A stretch of DNA of 36,856 bases from Chloroflexota bacterium (lineage in GTDB: Bacteria > Chloroflexota > UBA6077 > FW602-bin22 > CADDYW01). Made by a program: the position numbers and the translations under genes. The stretch covers positions 1 through 36,856 of the forward strand of contig JAJPIK010000059.1 in assembly GCA_021324795.1 (NCBI GenBank). Direction: 5' to 3'. Below are positions 19,953-28,773 of this stretch, piece by piece (the first letter of the stretch is position 1; the number at the start of each line of letters is the position of its first letter). The notes beneath the pieces are model-generated. The model made no database searches. It had not been told where the DNA came from and saw only the letters and a list, made by a program, of their open reading frames with translations.

Positions 19953-22211
19953 TCAGTCCTCCGGCGGCACTTGAGTGGGAGGATCATTCTGAGCGTCCCG
20001 TGGGAGCGAAGAATCTCCGTCGCGCGGGGGAGATTCTTCGTCGCTTTTTGTCGCCTCGGCATAGTAAAGGGCGGCTGTTGGATTAAGCCGTGAGCCGGAG
20101 CCAGTGACGGTCGCGATCGCCCGGCGGAGCTCGCGGATGCGGACTGGCTTGCTCAGTACGAGGTCTACTCCCTCGGGGTGAGTCTGGGTTGCGTGCAGCA
20201 AGTCTCCGAAGCCGGTCAGCATGATTACCGGCTTGGTTGGCGCCCGCGCTTTGATCGCCCGGGCGAGCTGGTCGCCGTTGATGTCCGACATCGCCCGGTC
20301 GGTGATGACCACGTCGTAGTACCCTCTCAGGAAGCACTCCAGGGCTGCCCGTCCGCTCGAGGCAACCTCGACCTCGTGCCCGTCCGCTGCCAGGATCTTG
20401 GCCACGCTCTCGCGGATTCGGGGCTCGTCCTCGGCGTAGAGGATCCGCAATGGTCTGATCACGTCGGGCTTCTGCGCGGTGCGCCCGGTGCCCGTATTCG
20501 GAGCTCGCGGCAACCGGATCTGGAACGTCGTTCCCCGTCCGGGCGTGCTGTCGATCTCGATATGCCCCGCGTGTCGGCGGACGATCCCCTGGACGGTCGA
20601 TAAGCCCAGGCCGGTGCCCCCCGGTCCCTTGGTTGTGAAAAACGGCTCCAGGCAGCGGCGGCGTACCTCCTCGCTCATCCCGATCCCGGTGTCCGCGACC
20701 TCCAGGATGGCCTCTGATCCCTCAATGCGCGCCCGCAGCTCGATCGTGCCGCCCGCAGGCATGGCGTCGACCGCGTTGAAGATCAGGTTGGTCAGCAGTT
20801 CGCGCAGCTCAGACTCGTTGCCGAGCACCCGCATCGGCCCGCCGGTCTTGGTGATCACTTCGATCGTAGCACCCGCGGCCTGGGCTTGATCCCGCCAGCG
20901 CGGCCGGGTGAGCAGTGCCGTCTGGGCGATCAGAGCGCGCAGGTCGACCGGAGAGAACTCCTCGTCCTCCTGGGCGCGGTAGAACTCGCGCAAGCGCCGG
21001 ACTATGGCCTCGGCGTCAGTCGCGGCCGTGGCGACATTCTGCAGATACCCGCGCACCGTCGTAGCGTTCTCCAGCTCACGGGGATTCAGCAGCAGCAGCT
21101 CGACGTAGCCAACGATGGGAGCCAGGGCGTTGTTGAAATCGTGGGCGATCCCGCTTGCCATCTCGCCCAGCGCCCGAAGACGCTCCTGCTGGATCACCTG
21201 CTGCTGCGTAGACTTTAGCTCGGCTAACGCCGTGGTGAGCTCACGATTGCGTGCTTCCAGCTCGAGTGCCATCCGATTGCGCTCAGTCACGTCCCAGATC
21301 AGCGCGAGGCCGCATCGCTCACCGGATAACTCGATCTCCTTGACGGTGATCAGGGTCTCCCGCTCTTCACCTGTCCGCGTCCGGAGGCGCGCGGCAACCT
21401 CCGTTGGTCCGGTGTGCTGGCTGGGCGTCGCGAAGACTCGCGCGCGGTCGGCGGCGTCGAGCCAGATTCCTAACTCGACGCCGGTCCGACCGATCAGCTC
21501 GTCGCGTCCATAGCCGACCAGTCGCTCGAGGGCGGCATTGACGTCGATAATCCGATCGGTCGCGAGGGAGGTGATCGACAGCGCGATCGGGCTCGCGCGG
21601 AACGCGGTGGCGAAGCGTTCCTCGGATAGGCGCAGGGCCTCCTCGATCCGCCGCCGTTCGGTGATGTCGACGAAGGTTACCACGACCTCGCCCAGCGCGC
21701 TGGTCCGCGGGTCCACGACGGGCACGCTGTCGATCAGGAGCCAGCGGGTCGTCCCGGCGGGGGTGGCGATTCCCATCACCGCTCCACGCACTGGCGCTCC
21801 GGTCCGCAAGGTGATCACCGCGGGATAGGCGTCGCTGGGACAGGGACTCCCATCCTCGTGAATGATCTGCCCGCGCGGGGCGAGCGGGGTGCAACCGAGG
21901 AGCTGATCACGGGGCCGATCGAGCAGAGCACACGCCGCCGCGTTGGCGTAGATGATCCGTCCTGTCTGGTCGTGCACAACGACGCCAGCGGTGATCGATT
22001 CGAGCAGTGCCCAGTGGCGCGATTCGGAGGCGTGCAGCGCCGCTTGCACCTCCCGCAGGAGGTACGGTATTGCCCGCGCCGGGTCAAGCCCCACGTCGGA
22101 GCTCGTCCCCGAGCCCCCGCCTTTGAGGGTCTCGTCGGTCGCCGCGAGCGGACTGACAAGATCTTCCACCTCCTCCCCGGGGCAGCATGGCAGGCCGTCG
22201 TTGATCGTCAT
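19953..22211 (-). CDS. PAS-PAS hybrid sensor histidine kinase with C-terminal receiver domain
   Basis: Starting at the ATG at 22211 (GGAGG eight bases upstream; overlaps the previous stop as ATGA) the product has 752 residues. After a short N-terminal region there are two PAS domains, about 55-185 ('LLESITAGVVVHDQTGRIIY') and 190-310 ('FATAFRASPIALSITSL'). A coiled linker leads to HisKA with 'MASGIAHDFNNALAPIVGY' (phospho-acceptor His near residue 350). The HATPase follows, with 'LIFNAVDAMPAGG', 'VADTGIGMS' and 'GGTGLGLSTVQGIVRRHAG'. A receiver domain (about 595-715) carries 'LYAEDEPRI', the phospho-acceptor Asp in 'VVITDRAMSDING' and Lys in 'VLSKP'. It is soluble and phosphotransfer is intramolecular. 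The last 30 residues are charged and disordered, over the opposing terminator. Confidence 0.93.
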   Translation of the reverse strand: MTINDGLPCCPGEEVEDLVSPLAATDETLKGGGSGTSSDVGLDPARAIPYLLREVQAALHASESRHWALLESITAGVVVHDQTGRIIYANAAACALLDRPRDQLLGCTPLAPRGQIIHEDGSPCPSDAYPAVITLRTGAPVRGAVMGIATPAGTTRWLLIDSVPVVDPRTSALGEVVVTFVDITERRRIEEALRLSEERFATAFRASPIALSITSLATDRIIDVNAALERLVGYGRDELIGRTGVELGIWLDAADRARVFATPSQHTGPTEVAARLRTRTGEERETLITVKEIELSGERCGLALIWDVTERNRMALELEARNRELTTALAELKSTQQQVIQQERLRALGEMASGIAHDFNNALAPIVGYVELLLLNPRELENATTVRGYLQNVATAATDAEAIVRRLREFYRAQEDEEFSPVDLRALIAQTALLTRPRWRDQAQAAGATIEVITKTGGPMRVLGNESELRELLTNLIFNAVDAMPAGGTIELRARIEGSEAILEVADTGIGMSEEVRRRCLEPFFTTKGPGGTGLGLSTVQGIVRRHAGHIEIDSTPGRGTTFQIRLPRAPNTGTGRTAQKPDVIRPLRILYAEDEPRIRESVAKILAADGHEVEVASSGRAALECFLRGYYDVVITDRAMSDINGDQLARAIKARAPTKPVIMLTGFGDLLHATQTHPEGVDLVLSKPVRIRELRRAIATVTGSGSRLNPTAALYYAEATKSDEESPPRDGDSSLPRDAQNDPPTQVPPED
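20007..20049 (+). terminator. Rho-independent terminator of the BON/zinc-ribbon operon, inside the convergent kinase gene
   Basis: A 12-bp perfect stem (20007-20018 with 20029-20040) with a 10-base loop is followed by TCGC and five T's (20045-20049). It lies 75 bases after the 19932 stop and overlaps the codons for the disordered C-terminus of the opposing kinase. Confidence 0.6.
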
Positions 22212-22489
22212 GCGTGCCGCCTCCTGGAGGCAAGGAGACCAAGAGTCTGGGCAACGCGACCGTGATCCTTCGAAGTACCGACAATCCACACGGCTGGAGA
22301 CGGCTCGACCCGCACCAGCAGCGGCGCTACCAGCACTCCCGCGTCGGCCGCGCGACGCGGCTGGACCAATACCTCCACGATCGCGAATCCGCATCGCCTG
22401 GACCTGCCTGGAGCAGCCCATTCGTCTCCGGATCTCCGCATTTCTCTGAAGAATTCCTGGCTGTTGATCGGGACTTCAGCAGAGAACAT
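22208..22489 (-). CDS. Small protein translationally coupled to the hybrid kinase
   Basis: This ORF of 93 residues from the ATG at 22489 (or 97 from a GTG at 22501) ends in a TGA that overlaps the kinase ATG by ATGA. It is arginine-rich and has one beta-prone core, 'GFAIVEVLVQPRR', 'VLVAPLLVRVEPSPAVWIVG'. No family is recognised. A TATAAT hexamer at 22504-22509 places the expected transcription start near 22497, leaving a leader of only about eight bases before the ATG and none before the GTG. The overlap with a clearly real gene and the promoter position support it as coding; it might be a sensory partner of the kinase. Confidence 0.55.
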   Translation of the reverse strand: MFSAEVPINSQEFFREMRRSGDEWAAPGRSRRCGFAIVEVLVQPRRAADAGVLVAPLLVRVEPSPAVWIVGTSKDHGRVAQTLGLLASRRRHA

Positions 22490-22503
22490 CCGCACGTACA
22501 CCC

Positions 22504-22509
22504 ATTATA
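22504..22509 (-). promoter_or_regulatory. Consensus -10 element (TATAAT) ahead of the small ORF-kinase pair
   Basis: A perfect TATAAT sits in a locally AT-rich stretch (22500-22532). At 16 bases upstream the hexamer is GCGATA, a poor -35, so activation by a regulator or an extended AT element would be needed. The mRNA would be nearly leaderless for the ORF at 22489. Confidence 0.45.
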
Positions 22510-22785
22510 TCTCTATCTATATTTCTATCGCTCGCTGTCCAGCGTAGAGGGCGATCTCGACACCGTGAAGGGTGCTAGCCCCCGTACTCCGTTAGTCCAT
22601 TTATTCCGCTACGGTTGACCGTCGTCCTGCTGGTTGGCGAAGATAACCAGCGTCACCCGATCGATTCAACGCCGCCTTCAGTACTCGCTGGGCCGAGAAT
22701 CCGGCCGCGGCGCGCGACGTCTTCGAAAAGGCAAAGCAAGCCCTGGCCAATGCCTGGGCTCAGACAGCCTGCCCGTCACCAAGAC

Positions 22786-22837
22786 AAGAAGCGGAGAAAG
22801 GGTATGTTTTGTGAGACGTGCCCTTTCTCCGCTTCTT
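22786..22837 (-). terminator. 17-bp perfect hairpin after the membrane-protein gene
   Basis: The arms 22786-22802 and 22821-22837 are perfect complements of 17 bases with an 18-base loop, starting 15 bases beyond the stop of the 22853-23308 gene. There is no long T-run; the minus-strand stem simply ends in TTCTTG. It has the same style as the 21-bp repeat at 13545. From the small ORF start (about 22510) to this hairpin I see no gene. Confidence 0.55.
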
Positions 22838-22852
22838 TCTGGCGACGCTTGC

Positions 22853-23308
22853 TTATTTGTACTGTGGCCTCACCTGGAGGTGGACCCAGGCGATCAGGAG
22901 GACGATAATCAGACCGAAAATGGCGACGTGCAGAAGGTCGTTTACGGCACTGACCGCGATGCCGAGGCCGATGAGCCACCAGCCGGTAGCGCTCCGCTTG
23001 AGCATGAGATATCCACCGGCCAGCTCCAGAACGTCCAGGACTAACCCGACGGCGATAGCGATGAACGCATCAGCCCCGGCGGTCACACCCGACGAGCCTC
23101 CCAGGAGAAGCAGGGGGCTCAAGACGGCGAGGATGCCTCCCAGAGCTAGGAGGACAAGGAGGCCAAACACCCCAAACACGATGGCGACCCAAGGTGCGAA
23201 CCGAACGTAGCCATTGAGGAGAGAGGGGGGCGCCGCGGGGAGTTGCTGTCGAGCACGCTCCACGTATTCGTCCCACTGGCTTGGCGGACGAGGAAGTCGC
23301 TGTTCCAC
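22853..23308 (-). CDS. Small four-helix membrane protein
   Basis: This 151-residue protein begins at a GTG (23308) preceded by AAGGAAGGT. Residues 1-33 are a soluble, charged head (PPSQWDEYVERARQQLP). Four hydrophobic segments follow: 'WVAIVFGVFGLLVLLALGGI', 'FIAIAVGLVLDVLELAGGYL', 'GWWLIGLGIAVSAVNDLL' and 'VAIFGLIIVLLIAWVHLQV'. It ends in a short basic tail (RPQYK). No family or catalytic residue is recognised. It is the last gene before the hairpin at 22786 and is separated from the anti-sigma gene by 350 bases, so it may have its own promoter. Confidence 0.75.
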   Translation of the reverse strand: MEQRLPRPPSQWDEYVERARQQLPAAPPSLLNGYVRFAPWVAIVFGVFGLLVLLALGGILAVLSPLLLLGGSSGVTAGADAFIAIAVGLVLDVLELAGGYLMLKRSATGWWLIGLGIAVSAVNDLLHVAIFGLIIVLLIAWVHLQVRPQYK

Positions 23309-23662
23309 TTTTTACCTTCCTTACACATGGACAAATGATGCTACGCCTTAGTCAATGAACCGTGTCGATGAGCAGGGTGCGCCTCATCTGAAATCGGGTG
23401 GTCCTGACCACGATTGCCGGAATCGTGTCATGCGATACGAGTGAATCTAAGACCATCATGCTGGTTGCTTGCTTATTTGCCGTCGATCCGCTTGCGCCTC
23501 CTCTGTACGCCGGCAATCGTGTACAGTTCACCGAGTATAACACATAACTCTGGGAAACGGACCTACCGAAGATCCCGCCAACGACAGAACGTCTACTCGA
23601 CCTTGCGGTTGAGTAGCCGATCTTGCCGGGGAAATGGACCGGTCAGAGGACCAGGCTCCGCG
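23309..23662 (-). other. Intergenic stretch with a possible promoter, no supported gene
   Basis: This 354-base stretch lies between the anti-sigma gene and the membrane-protein gene. On the minus strand it holds TATACT at 23539-23534 within 'GTGTTATACT', similar to the element at 29440-29448, but no good -35. A 63-codon minus-strand ORF (23543-23352) follows it, but has no ribosome binding site at its first codon and no recognisable features, so I do not call it. The promoter would leave a long leader to the GTG at 23308. Confidence 0.4.
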
Positions 23663-23971
23663 CTAGGTCTGGCGAACTTTTTGGATAATGCGCTGGGTTG
23701 CGCCGGGGGGAGCGCCGAAGAGGGGAAGAGATCGAACGAGCTCAACGGTTTGCTTGAGGGAGGCGAGGGCTTCTTGGCATTCTGGACATTTGCCGAGGTG
23801 ACGCTCGACTTCGCGACACTCCGACTCCGACAATTCTCCGTCGAGAAAATCGGAAAGACGGTCAATAATGCCACGGTGGGGAAGCTCGGTCGCGAGGGTA
23901 GGGCCGTCGACCCAGGGTGATGACGAGACGTCGGCCATCGGCGCCGCACGATGCTCTTCATACTTTGCCAA
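23663..23971 (-). CDS. Zinc-finger anti-sigma factor (zf-HC2 type)
   Basis: This 102-residue protein starts at a TTG (23971) with AAAGGAG seven bases upstream; the ATG between them is in another frame. The core is the ZAS motif H-x3-C-x2-C in 'EVERHLGKCPECQEAL' (residues about 60-75), preceded by 'LSDFLDGELSESECREV'. Such proteins bind and silence an ECF sigma factor and often respond to redox or other stress. There is no membrane helix, so it is a soluble ZAS protein. The only ECF sigma factor in view is at 28774-29319, the far side of the prkA-yhbH-spoVR block, and it is the natural partner. Confidence 0.85.
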   Translation of the reverse strand: MAKYEEHRAAPMADVSSSPWVDGPTLATELPHRGIIDRLSDFLDGELSESECREVERHLGKCPECQEALASLKQTVELVRSLPLFGAPPGATQRIIQKVRQT

Positions 23972-24044
23972 CGTGCATCTCCTTTGACGAGCGTGGCGCC
24001 GCCGGCGGCGTCATTCGTCGTTTTGCGCTCAAAATCCGGCTCAA

Positions 24045-25466
24045 TTATAGCGCATGGCGAACCGGTGTGTGCTCCTCTGCCTTACGAACTGACCAGCTTG
24101 CTCCGCCATCATACGAAAAAATAGTGGATTTACCTTGAACCACCGTATCCAGGTGGACCGGTCGGCCCCAAAGCTGGTAGACGTAACGAAGGGTCTTTTC
24201 GGCGTAGACAGGGTCGAGTTCTTCCCCTTCGAAGCAGTGACGGAGGTAAAGCTCACCATTTCGCCGATAGTCAGCGTCTTCGACGACGATGTAGGGACGT
24301 CCGAAGCTCGTCACGCTCCGGACGAGGACGTCCCGCACTTTTTCCCAGTCTTTCTCGACGATGACCCACTGGTTGCCTTGCAACCGATAGAGGTAGAGGT
24401 CCAGCTCTTCGACCAGATCCTTGGTCAGATAATTCCGCAGGAACGAGGCATCGCTCTCGATCTCTCGGACCTCAAAGAGCTTGGCTCGTCCCTGGCCGGG
24501 CTGCCGACCGAGCTTTTGCTGCTCCTCCTCGGTCGGGTTATCCCAGCGGCGCTCAATGTCCTCGAGGATCTTCATCCCGACGTAATAGGGATTAATCTGA
24601 CGCCGCGATGGCGCCAGTACCCCCGCGTGCATCCGCGAGAATTCCAGGTGATCTTCGGTCGACAGATCCAGCTCGCGGATGATCCGAGCGTGCCAGTAGC
24701 TGGCCCAGCCCTCGTTCATAATTTTGGTCTGCATCTGCGGAACGAAATAAAGCTGCTCGGCCCGGACGAGATCGATGATGTCGCGCTGCCAGTCTTCGAG
24801 ATAGCGTGCGTGCCTGGCAATGAATCCCAGAATATCTGCCTCCGGCTCCGGCGGTAGCTTATCCGGAATCCGGGGCCGTTCTGGCCTCTTTTCGCCCCCC
24901 AGGTAAAACAGATCGTCGTAGGGGGTTTCCGGCACGCTTGACTTCTTCCGAGTCTCGGCCGGCGGCTGCGCGGTCGTGTCGACGTGGTCCTGGATCGAGA
25001 GCACCGCGTCGAGAAACTTCTCGACCTCTGCCGAGCCGTGGAGGAACTCGTAGTGCCGAATCCGCTCGGCGTGAATCGCCGCGCTTTCGGTCATCTTGCG
25101 ATCGGTCTTTTGGAAATAGGCATTGTGCTTGAAAAAGTCGACGTGACCCAGCACGTGGGCAACGACGACTTCATTCTGGAGCACTGGATTGTTCTCGAGC
25201 AGAAATGCCTCGGCCGGATTCGCATTGATGACGAGCTCGTAGATCTTGCTCAGACCGTAGTCGTAGAGCGTCTTGATCTGCTGGTAGGCCCGCCCGTGGG
25301 TCCAATGGGAGAACCGCTCTGGCAATCCGTAGGCGCCGAACTCGTACATGATCGTCGGCGGCACGATCTCAAAGTGAACCGGGAAGGGGTCCAGGCCAAA
25401 ACGTTGAGCGATCGTCCAGATCTTGTCGATTGCCTTCTCGAATTCGGCAAGTTCGCGCTTATCCAT
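24045..25466 (-). CDS. spoVR: SpoVR family protein
   Basis: This is a 473-residue SpoVR homologue of full length. Family features: '[20 protein letters not shown]' near residue 25, '[16 protein letters not shown]', '[11 protein letters not shown]', '[15 protein letters not shown]' (His-rich), and '[19 protein letters not shown]' near residue 250. In B. subtilis SpoVR is needed for spore cortex formation. In non-spore-formers such as E. coli (YcgB) it travels with YeaG/YeaH in a stress-response operon, as here. The molecular activity is not known with certainty. The ATG is four bases after the yhbH stop, so the genes are cotranscribed. Confidence 0.97.
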   Translation of the reverse strand: MDKRELAEFEKAIDKIWTIAQRFGLDPFPVHFEIVPPTIMYEFGAYGLPERFSHWTHGRAYQQIKTLYDYGLSKIYELVINANPAEAFLLENNPVLQNEVVVAHVLGHVDFFKHNAYFQKTDRKMTESAAIHAERIRHYEFLHGSAEVEKFLDAVLSIQDHVDTTAQPPAETRKKSSVPETPYDDLFYLGGEKRPERPRIPDKLPPEPEADILGFIARHARYLEDWQRDIIDLVRAEQLYFVPQMQTKIMNEGWASYWHARIIRELDLSTEDHLEFSRMHAGVLAPSRRQINPYYVGMKILEDIERRWDNPTEEEQQKLGRQPGQGRAKLFEVREIESDASFLRNYLTKDLVEELDLYLYRLQGNQWVIVEKDWEKVRDVLVRSVTSFGRPYIVVEDADYRRNGELYLRHCFEGEELDPVYAEKTLRYVYQLWGRPVHLDTVVQGKSTIFSYDGGASWSVRKAEEHTPVRHAL

Positions 25467-25469
25467 TCA

Positions 25470-26639
25470 TCAGCCTCGCACCTGATCTGGCGATTCCCCT
25501 TTGGTCGAGAAGAAGCGACGGAGCGCCGGGTAAACCTCTTCCCGGCTCGATACGGTCACGCTAATAAAGTGGGGATCCTTCAGCGCCGAGAAGGCACTCA
25601 TCAAAGTGCTTCGGCTATTCAGATGGCGTTCACGAATCTCGCCGTAGCCGAAGACGTTCGCCAAAGCCAGGATCTCCTTTACCAGCTCTACGCAGCGCTG
25701 GTTGTCCACGTCGCCCCAGTTGTCCCCGTCAGAGAAGTGGAAGGGGTAAATATTCCAATTGACCGGGTCATAGCGCTCGCGAATCACCTGGAGCGCGAGC
25801 TGGTAGGCCGAGGAGACTTTCGTACCGCCGGATTCCCCCAGATTGAAGAATGCCTCTTCATCAACCTCCTTCGCCTCGGTGTGGTGGGTGATGAAGACAA
25901 TTTCGACGTTTTGATACTTGGTCCGGAGAAAGCGGACCATCCAGGAGTAGAAGCTCCGGGTGATGTACTTCTCGAATTCGCCCATGGAGCCCGAGACGTC
26001 CCGCATGGCGATGACGACGGCGCTATCCTCTTCCTTGATGTCAGGTTCCCAGGTCCGGAAGCGAAGGTCGTCGTTGTTGAGCCTGGCAATCCCTTGCCGC
26101 CCGGCCCGGGCGTTGCGGAGGAGATTCTCGCGCAGCGTTCGTCGCTTGTCGAGGTTCGCCATGATCCCATTCTTGCGAACCTCATTGAAGCGTACCGTCT
26201 CGCCGAGAACCTTTTGCTTCTCTTTCGGCTGGAGAAATGGCAGGCCAAGGTCTTCGAAGGCGAGGGCGGCGAGCTCGTCGATGGTAATCTCAGCCTCGTA
26301 GTAATCCACACCGGGCAGGTCGCCGGCGCCTGGTCCCTTACCGGGCGCCGCGTTTCCGCCCTCCTGTCCAAGCACGTCGCCAACCTTCGAGCCGCCCTGC
26401 CCCTGTCCGGCCTGATCACGCCCGCCGCGCCCAAATCGGAAGTGCGGAAGCTCGAGTGAGCGAATCGGGATCTTGACAATCTGATCGCCATTCGCTGTGA
26501 TAATCGACTCTTCACCGATGATCGCCGGCAGGTTCCCTTTGATCGCCTCCTTGACCTTTTCCTTATGGCGCGCCTCATCTATCGGCGCCTTACGGTGCAG
26601 CGACCAGTCTCGTTGGGTGAGGGTAATCGGCGCAAACAT
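25470..26639 (-). CDS. yhbH: DUF444/YhbH (YeaH) family protein with VWA-like domain
   Basis: This is a 389-residue protein of the UPF0229/DUF444 family, middle gene of the prkA-yhbH-spoVR unit. After a basic N-terminus there is a Gly/Gln-rich flexible stretch (about 70-110). The C-terminal half is a von Willebrand A-like domain with the MIDAS sequence DVSGSMG (near residue 220), then 'VFITHHTEAKEVDEEAFF', 'SGGTKVSSAYQLAL' and 'NIYPFHFSDGDNW'. In E. coli (YeaH) and B. subtilis (YhbH) it acts with the PrkA kinase in starvation or sporulation responses. It begins nine bases after the prkA stop. Confidence 0.96.
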   Translation of the reverse strand: MFAPITLTQRDWSLHRKAPIDEARHKEKVKEAIKGNLPAIIGEESIITANGDQIVKIPIRSLELPHFRFGRGGRDQAGQGQGGSKVGDVLGQEGGNAAPGKGPGAGDLPGVDYYEAEITIDELAALAFEDLGLPFLQPKEKQKVLGETVRFNEVRKNGIMANLDKRRTLRENLLRNARAGRQGIARLNNDDLRFRTWEPDIKEEDSAVVIAMRDVSGSMGEFEKYITRSFYSWMVRFLRTKYQNVEIVFITHHTEAKEVDEEAFFNLGESGGTKVSSAYQLALQVIRERYDPVNWNIYPFHFSDGDNWGDVDNQRCVELVKEILALANVFGYGEIRERHLNSRSTLMSAFSALKDPHFISVTVSSREEVYPALRRFFSTKGESPDQVRG

Positions 26640-26648
26640 CTCGGCTCC

Positions 26649-28544
26649 CTACCGGTTCAACAACGTCCCCACGTACTTCAAAAGCTCGTTGGCACAGATC
26701 GGACAGTAGCCTTGCTCGGCCACGAGTCGGTTGACGACGTCATTCGTTCGGCGCAATTGCTCGGCGTCCGGTGTCTTGGTCGAGGTCGTGATCTTGACAA
26801 CGTCTTTCAGATCCGCGAAAAGCTTCTTCTCAATCGCCTCGCGCAGTCGCTCGTGCGAGGTATAGGTGAACGGCTGGCCACGACGCGCCATCGCCGAAAG
26901 GCGAATCAGAATCTCCTCGCGGAAGGTCTTTTTGGCGCTCTCCGAGACTCCAATCTGCTGCTCAATGCTGCGCATGAGCTTCTCGTCCGGCTCGACCTCT
27001 TCGTCAGTGATCGGATCGCGCAGCTTCGTCTTGTTGCAGAAAGCCTCGACGTTGTCGAGATAGTTATTGAGCAACGTCTGAGCGGACTCCTCGAACGAGT
27101 AGACAAAGGCCCGCTGTACTTCCTTCTTCGCCATCTCGTCGTACTCGCGACGCGTCTCGGCGATCAGGTTGAGTAGCTCTTCACGCCGACTGGCCGAGAG
27201 GCTCGGATGCTGTCCCAAGCCGTCGCGCAAGGCGCGGAGCGCATCGATCGGGTTGATGCAGCCGACTCCATCCCGAACCAGTGCCGTCGATAGGGCATTG
27301 ATCACGTAGCGCGGAGAAATGCCATCCATACCCTCGCGCTCGGTTTCTTCCTGAAGCTCCTTGACGTCCTTCTGGCCAAAGCCATCCACCTCTTCGCCAT
27401 CGTAGAGCTTGAGCTTCTTCATCAGGCTCACGCCCTCTTTCTTGGATGGTTCGAGGCGCGAAAGGACCGCGAACATACTGGCGACGCGCAAGGTGTTGGG
27501 TGCGATGTGAACACCGCCCAGCCGTGATTGCGCGATCAGCTTTTCGTAGATCTTGACCTCTTTTGAGACCCGGAGGTTGTAGGGTACTTTGATCACGATG
27601 ATCCGGTCGTGAAGCGCTTCCGAGCGCTTGTTGCCGACAAAGCTAATGAATTCGTTTTCGTTGGTGTGGGAGATGATGACCTCGTCGGCATAGATCATCG
27701 CGAAGCGCCCGGTCTTGATGTTCTGCTCCTGCGACAGCGTGAGCAAGCTATAGAGAAACTTCTCGTCGCACTTGAGCATCTCGATGAATTCCATCAAGCC
27801 GCGATTGGCGACGTTGAGCTCACCATCGAAGCGATAGGCCCGTGGATCCGATTCTGACCCGAACTCGCCAACCGTCGACAGGTCGATGCTGCCGGTCAGC
27901 TCCGAGATATCCTGACTCTTCGGGTCCGACGGCGAAAACGTGCCGATACCGATTCGCTCTTTCTCGGAGAATGCGATGCGCTCGACCAGGACCTCTTCGT
28001 GGCGACCATGGTAGGTCTCCTCGAGCATCAGTCGACAAGCCGGACAGAGGTCGCCCTCGATGTAAATGTCATACTCGCGCTCGATCTCGGGGCGGAGTGA
28101 TTCGGGAATGAGATGGAGTGGCTCCTCGTGCATGGGGCAGCCTTTGATCGCGTAGACCGCGCCATCGTCGGTGCGGGAATAACGCTCGAGGCCACGCTTG
28201 AGCATGGTGACGATCGTCGATTTTCCGCCACCTACTGGCCCCATGAGCAGCAGAATCCGCTTGCGGACTTCGAGACGCCGCGCTGCCGAGGCAAAGTAAT
28301 CGACAAGGTGCTGGAGCGGTTTCTCGATCCCGTAAAGCTCGGAATCAAAAAAGGCATAGCTCGTCTCGCCGGATTTCGTCGTTGTGCTTCCCGCTGCCAT
28401 GATCATGTCGTACACGCGGGCGTGTGACAATCGCGCGATGCGCGGGTTCGCTTGAACGATCTCGAGGTAATCCCGGAATGTCCCCTGCCAGGCCAGCTTC
28501 CTCGCTTCCGAGCGATATTCTTCCAGCCGACTGATGACGTTCAT
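26649..28544 (-). CDS. prkA: PrkA serine protein kinase / AAA+ ATPase
   Basis: From the ATG at 28544 (GGAAGGTGG upstream) the product is 631 residues, the usual family length; the open frame upstream is ignored. The N-terminal AAA+-like PrkA domain contains the Walker A motif GPVGGGKST near residue 102, a cysteine pair in 'GDLCPACRLML', and 'MIYADEVIISHTNENEF' with Walker B-like acidic residues. The C-terminal PrkA domain spans roughly 390-600. PrkA (YeaG in E. coli) is described as a serine kinase, and in B. subtilis an AAA+ protease activity has been proposed. It leads the operon with yhbH and spoVR. The ECF sigma gene 230 bases upstream is a candidate regulator. Confidence 0.97.
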   Translation of the reverse strand: MNVISRLEEYRSEARKLAWQGTFRDYLEIVQANPRIARLSHARVYDMIMAAGSTTTKSGETSYAFFDSELYGIEKPLQHLVDYFASAARRLEVRKRILLLMGPVGGGKSTIVTMLKRGLERYSRTDDGAVYAIKGCPMHEEPLHLIPESLRPEIEREYDIYIEGDLCPACRLMLEETYHGRHEEVLVERIAFSEKERIGIGTFSPSDPKSQDISELTGSIDLSTVGEFGSESDPRAYRFDGELNVANRGLMEFIEMLKCDEKFLYSLLTLSQEQNIKTGRFAMIYADEVIISHTNENEFISFVGNKRSEALHDRIIVIKVPYNLRVSKEVKIYEKLIAQSRLGGVHIAPNTLRVASMFAVLSRLEPSKKEGVSLMKKLKLYDGEEVDGFGQKDVKELQEETEREGMDGISPRYVINALSTALVRDGVGCINPIDALRALRDGLGQHPSLSASRREELLNLIAETRREYDEMAKKEVQRAFVYSFEESAQTLLNNYLDNVEAFCNKTKLRDPITDEEVEPDEKLMRSIEQQIGVSESAKKTFREEILIRLSAMARRGQPFTYTSHERLREAIEKKLFADLKDVVKITTSTKTPDAEQLRRTNDVVNRLVAEQGYCPICANELLKYVGTLLNR

Positions 28545-28773
28545 TAAAGCCACCTTCCCACTCATTACCAGGGCCAAATTGATCTTACCCATTCCATGCA
28601 AGCTCAGTTTCAGAGGCTGGCCGCACTGACGCGCTCCCGGCATGGAACGAATTTGCGAGAATTGCCCTCACATGAGTAGACGCCGGAGGGGGCAAAAAGG
28701 ATTCATAAAAAAAGTATTAAAAGCGCTATCCTACCAAGTGGGGGTCTGGGGTGTTCCCCGATTCCTTACTCTA

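Noticed and set aside
23352..23543. A 63-codon minus-strand ORF after a TATACT element.
   Set aside because: It has no ribosome binding site at its first codon, no recognisable features and no coupling to a neighbour.
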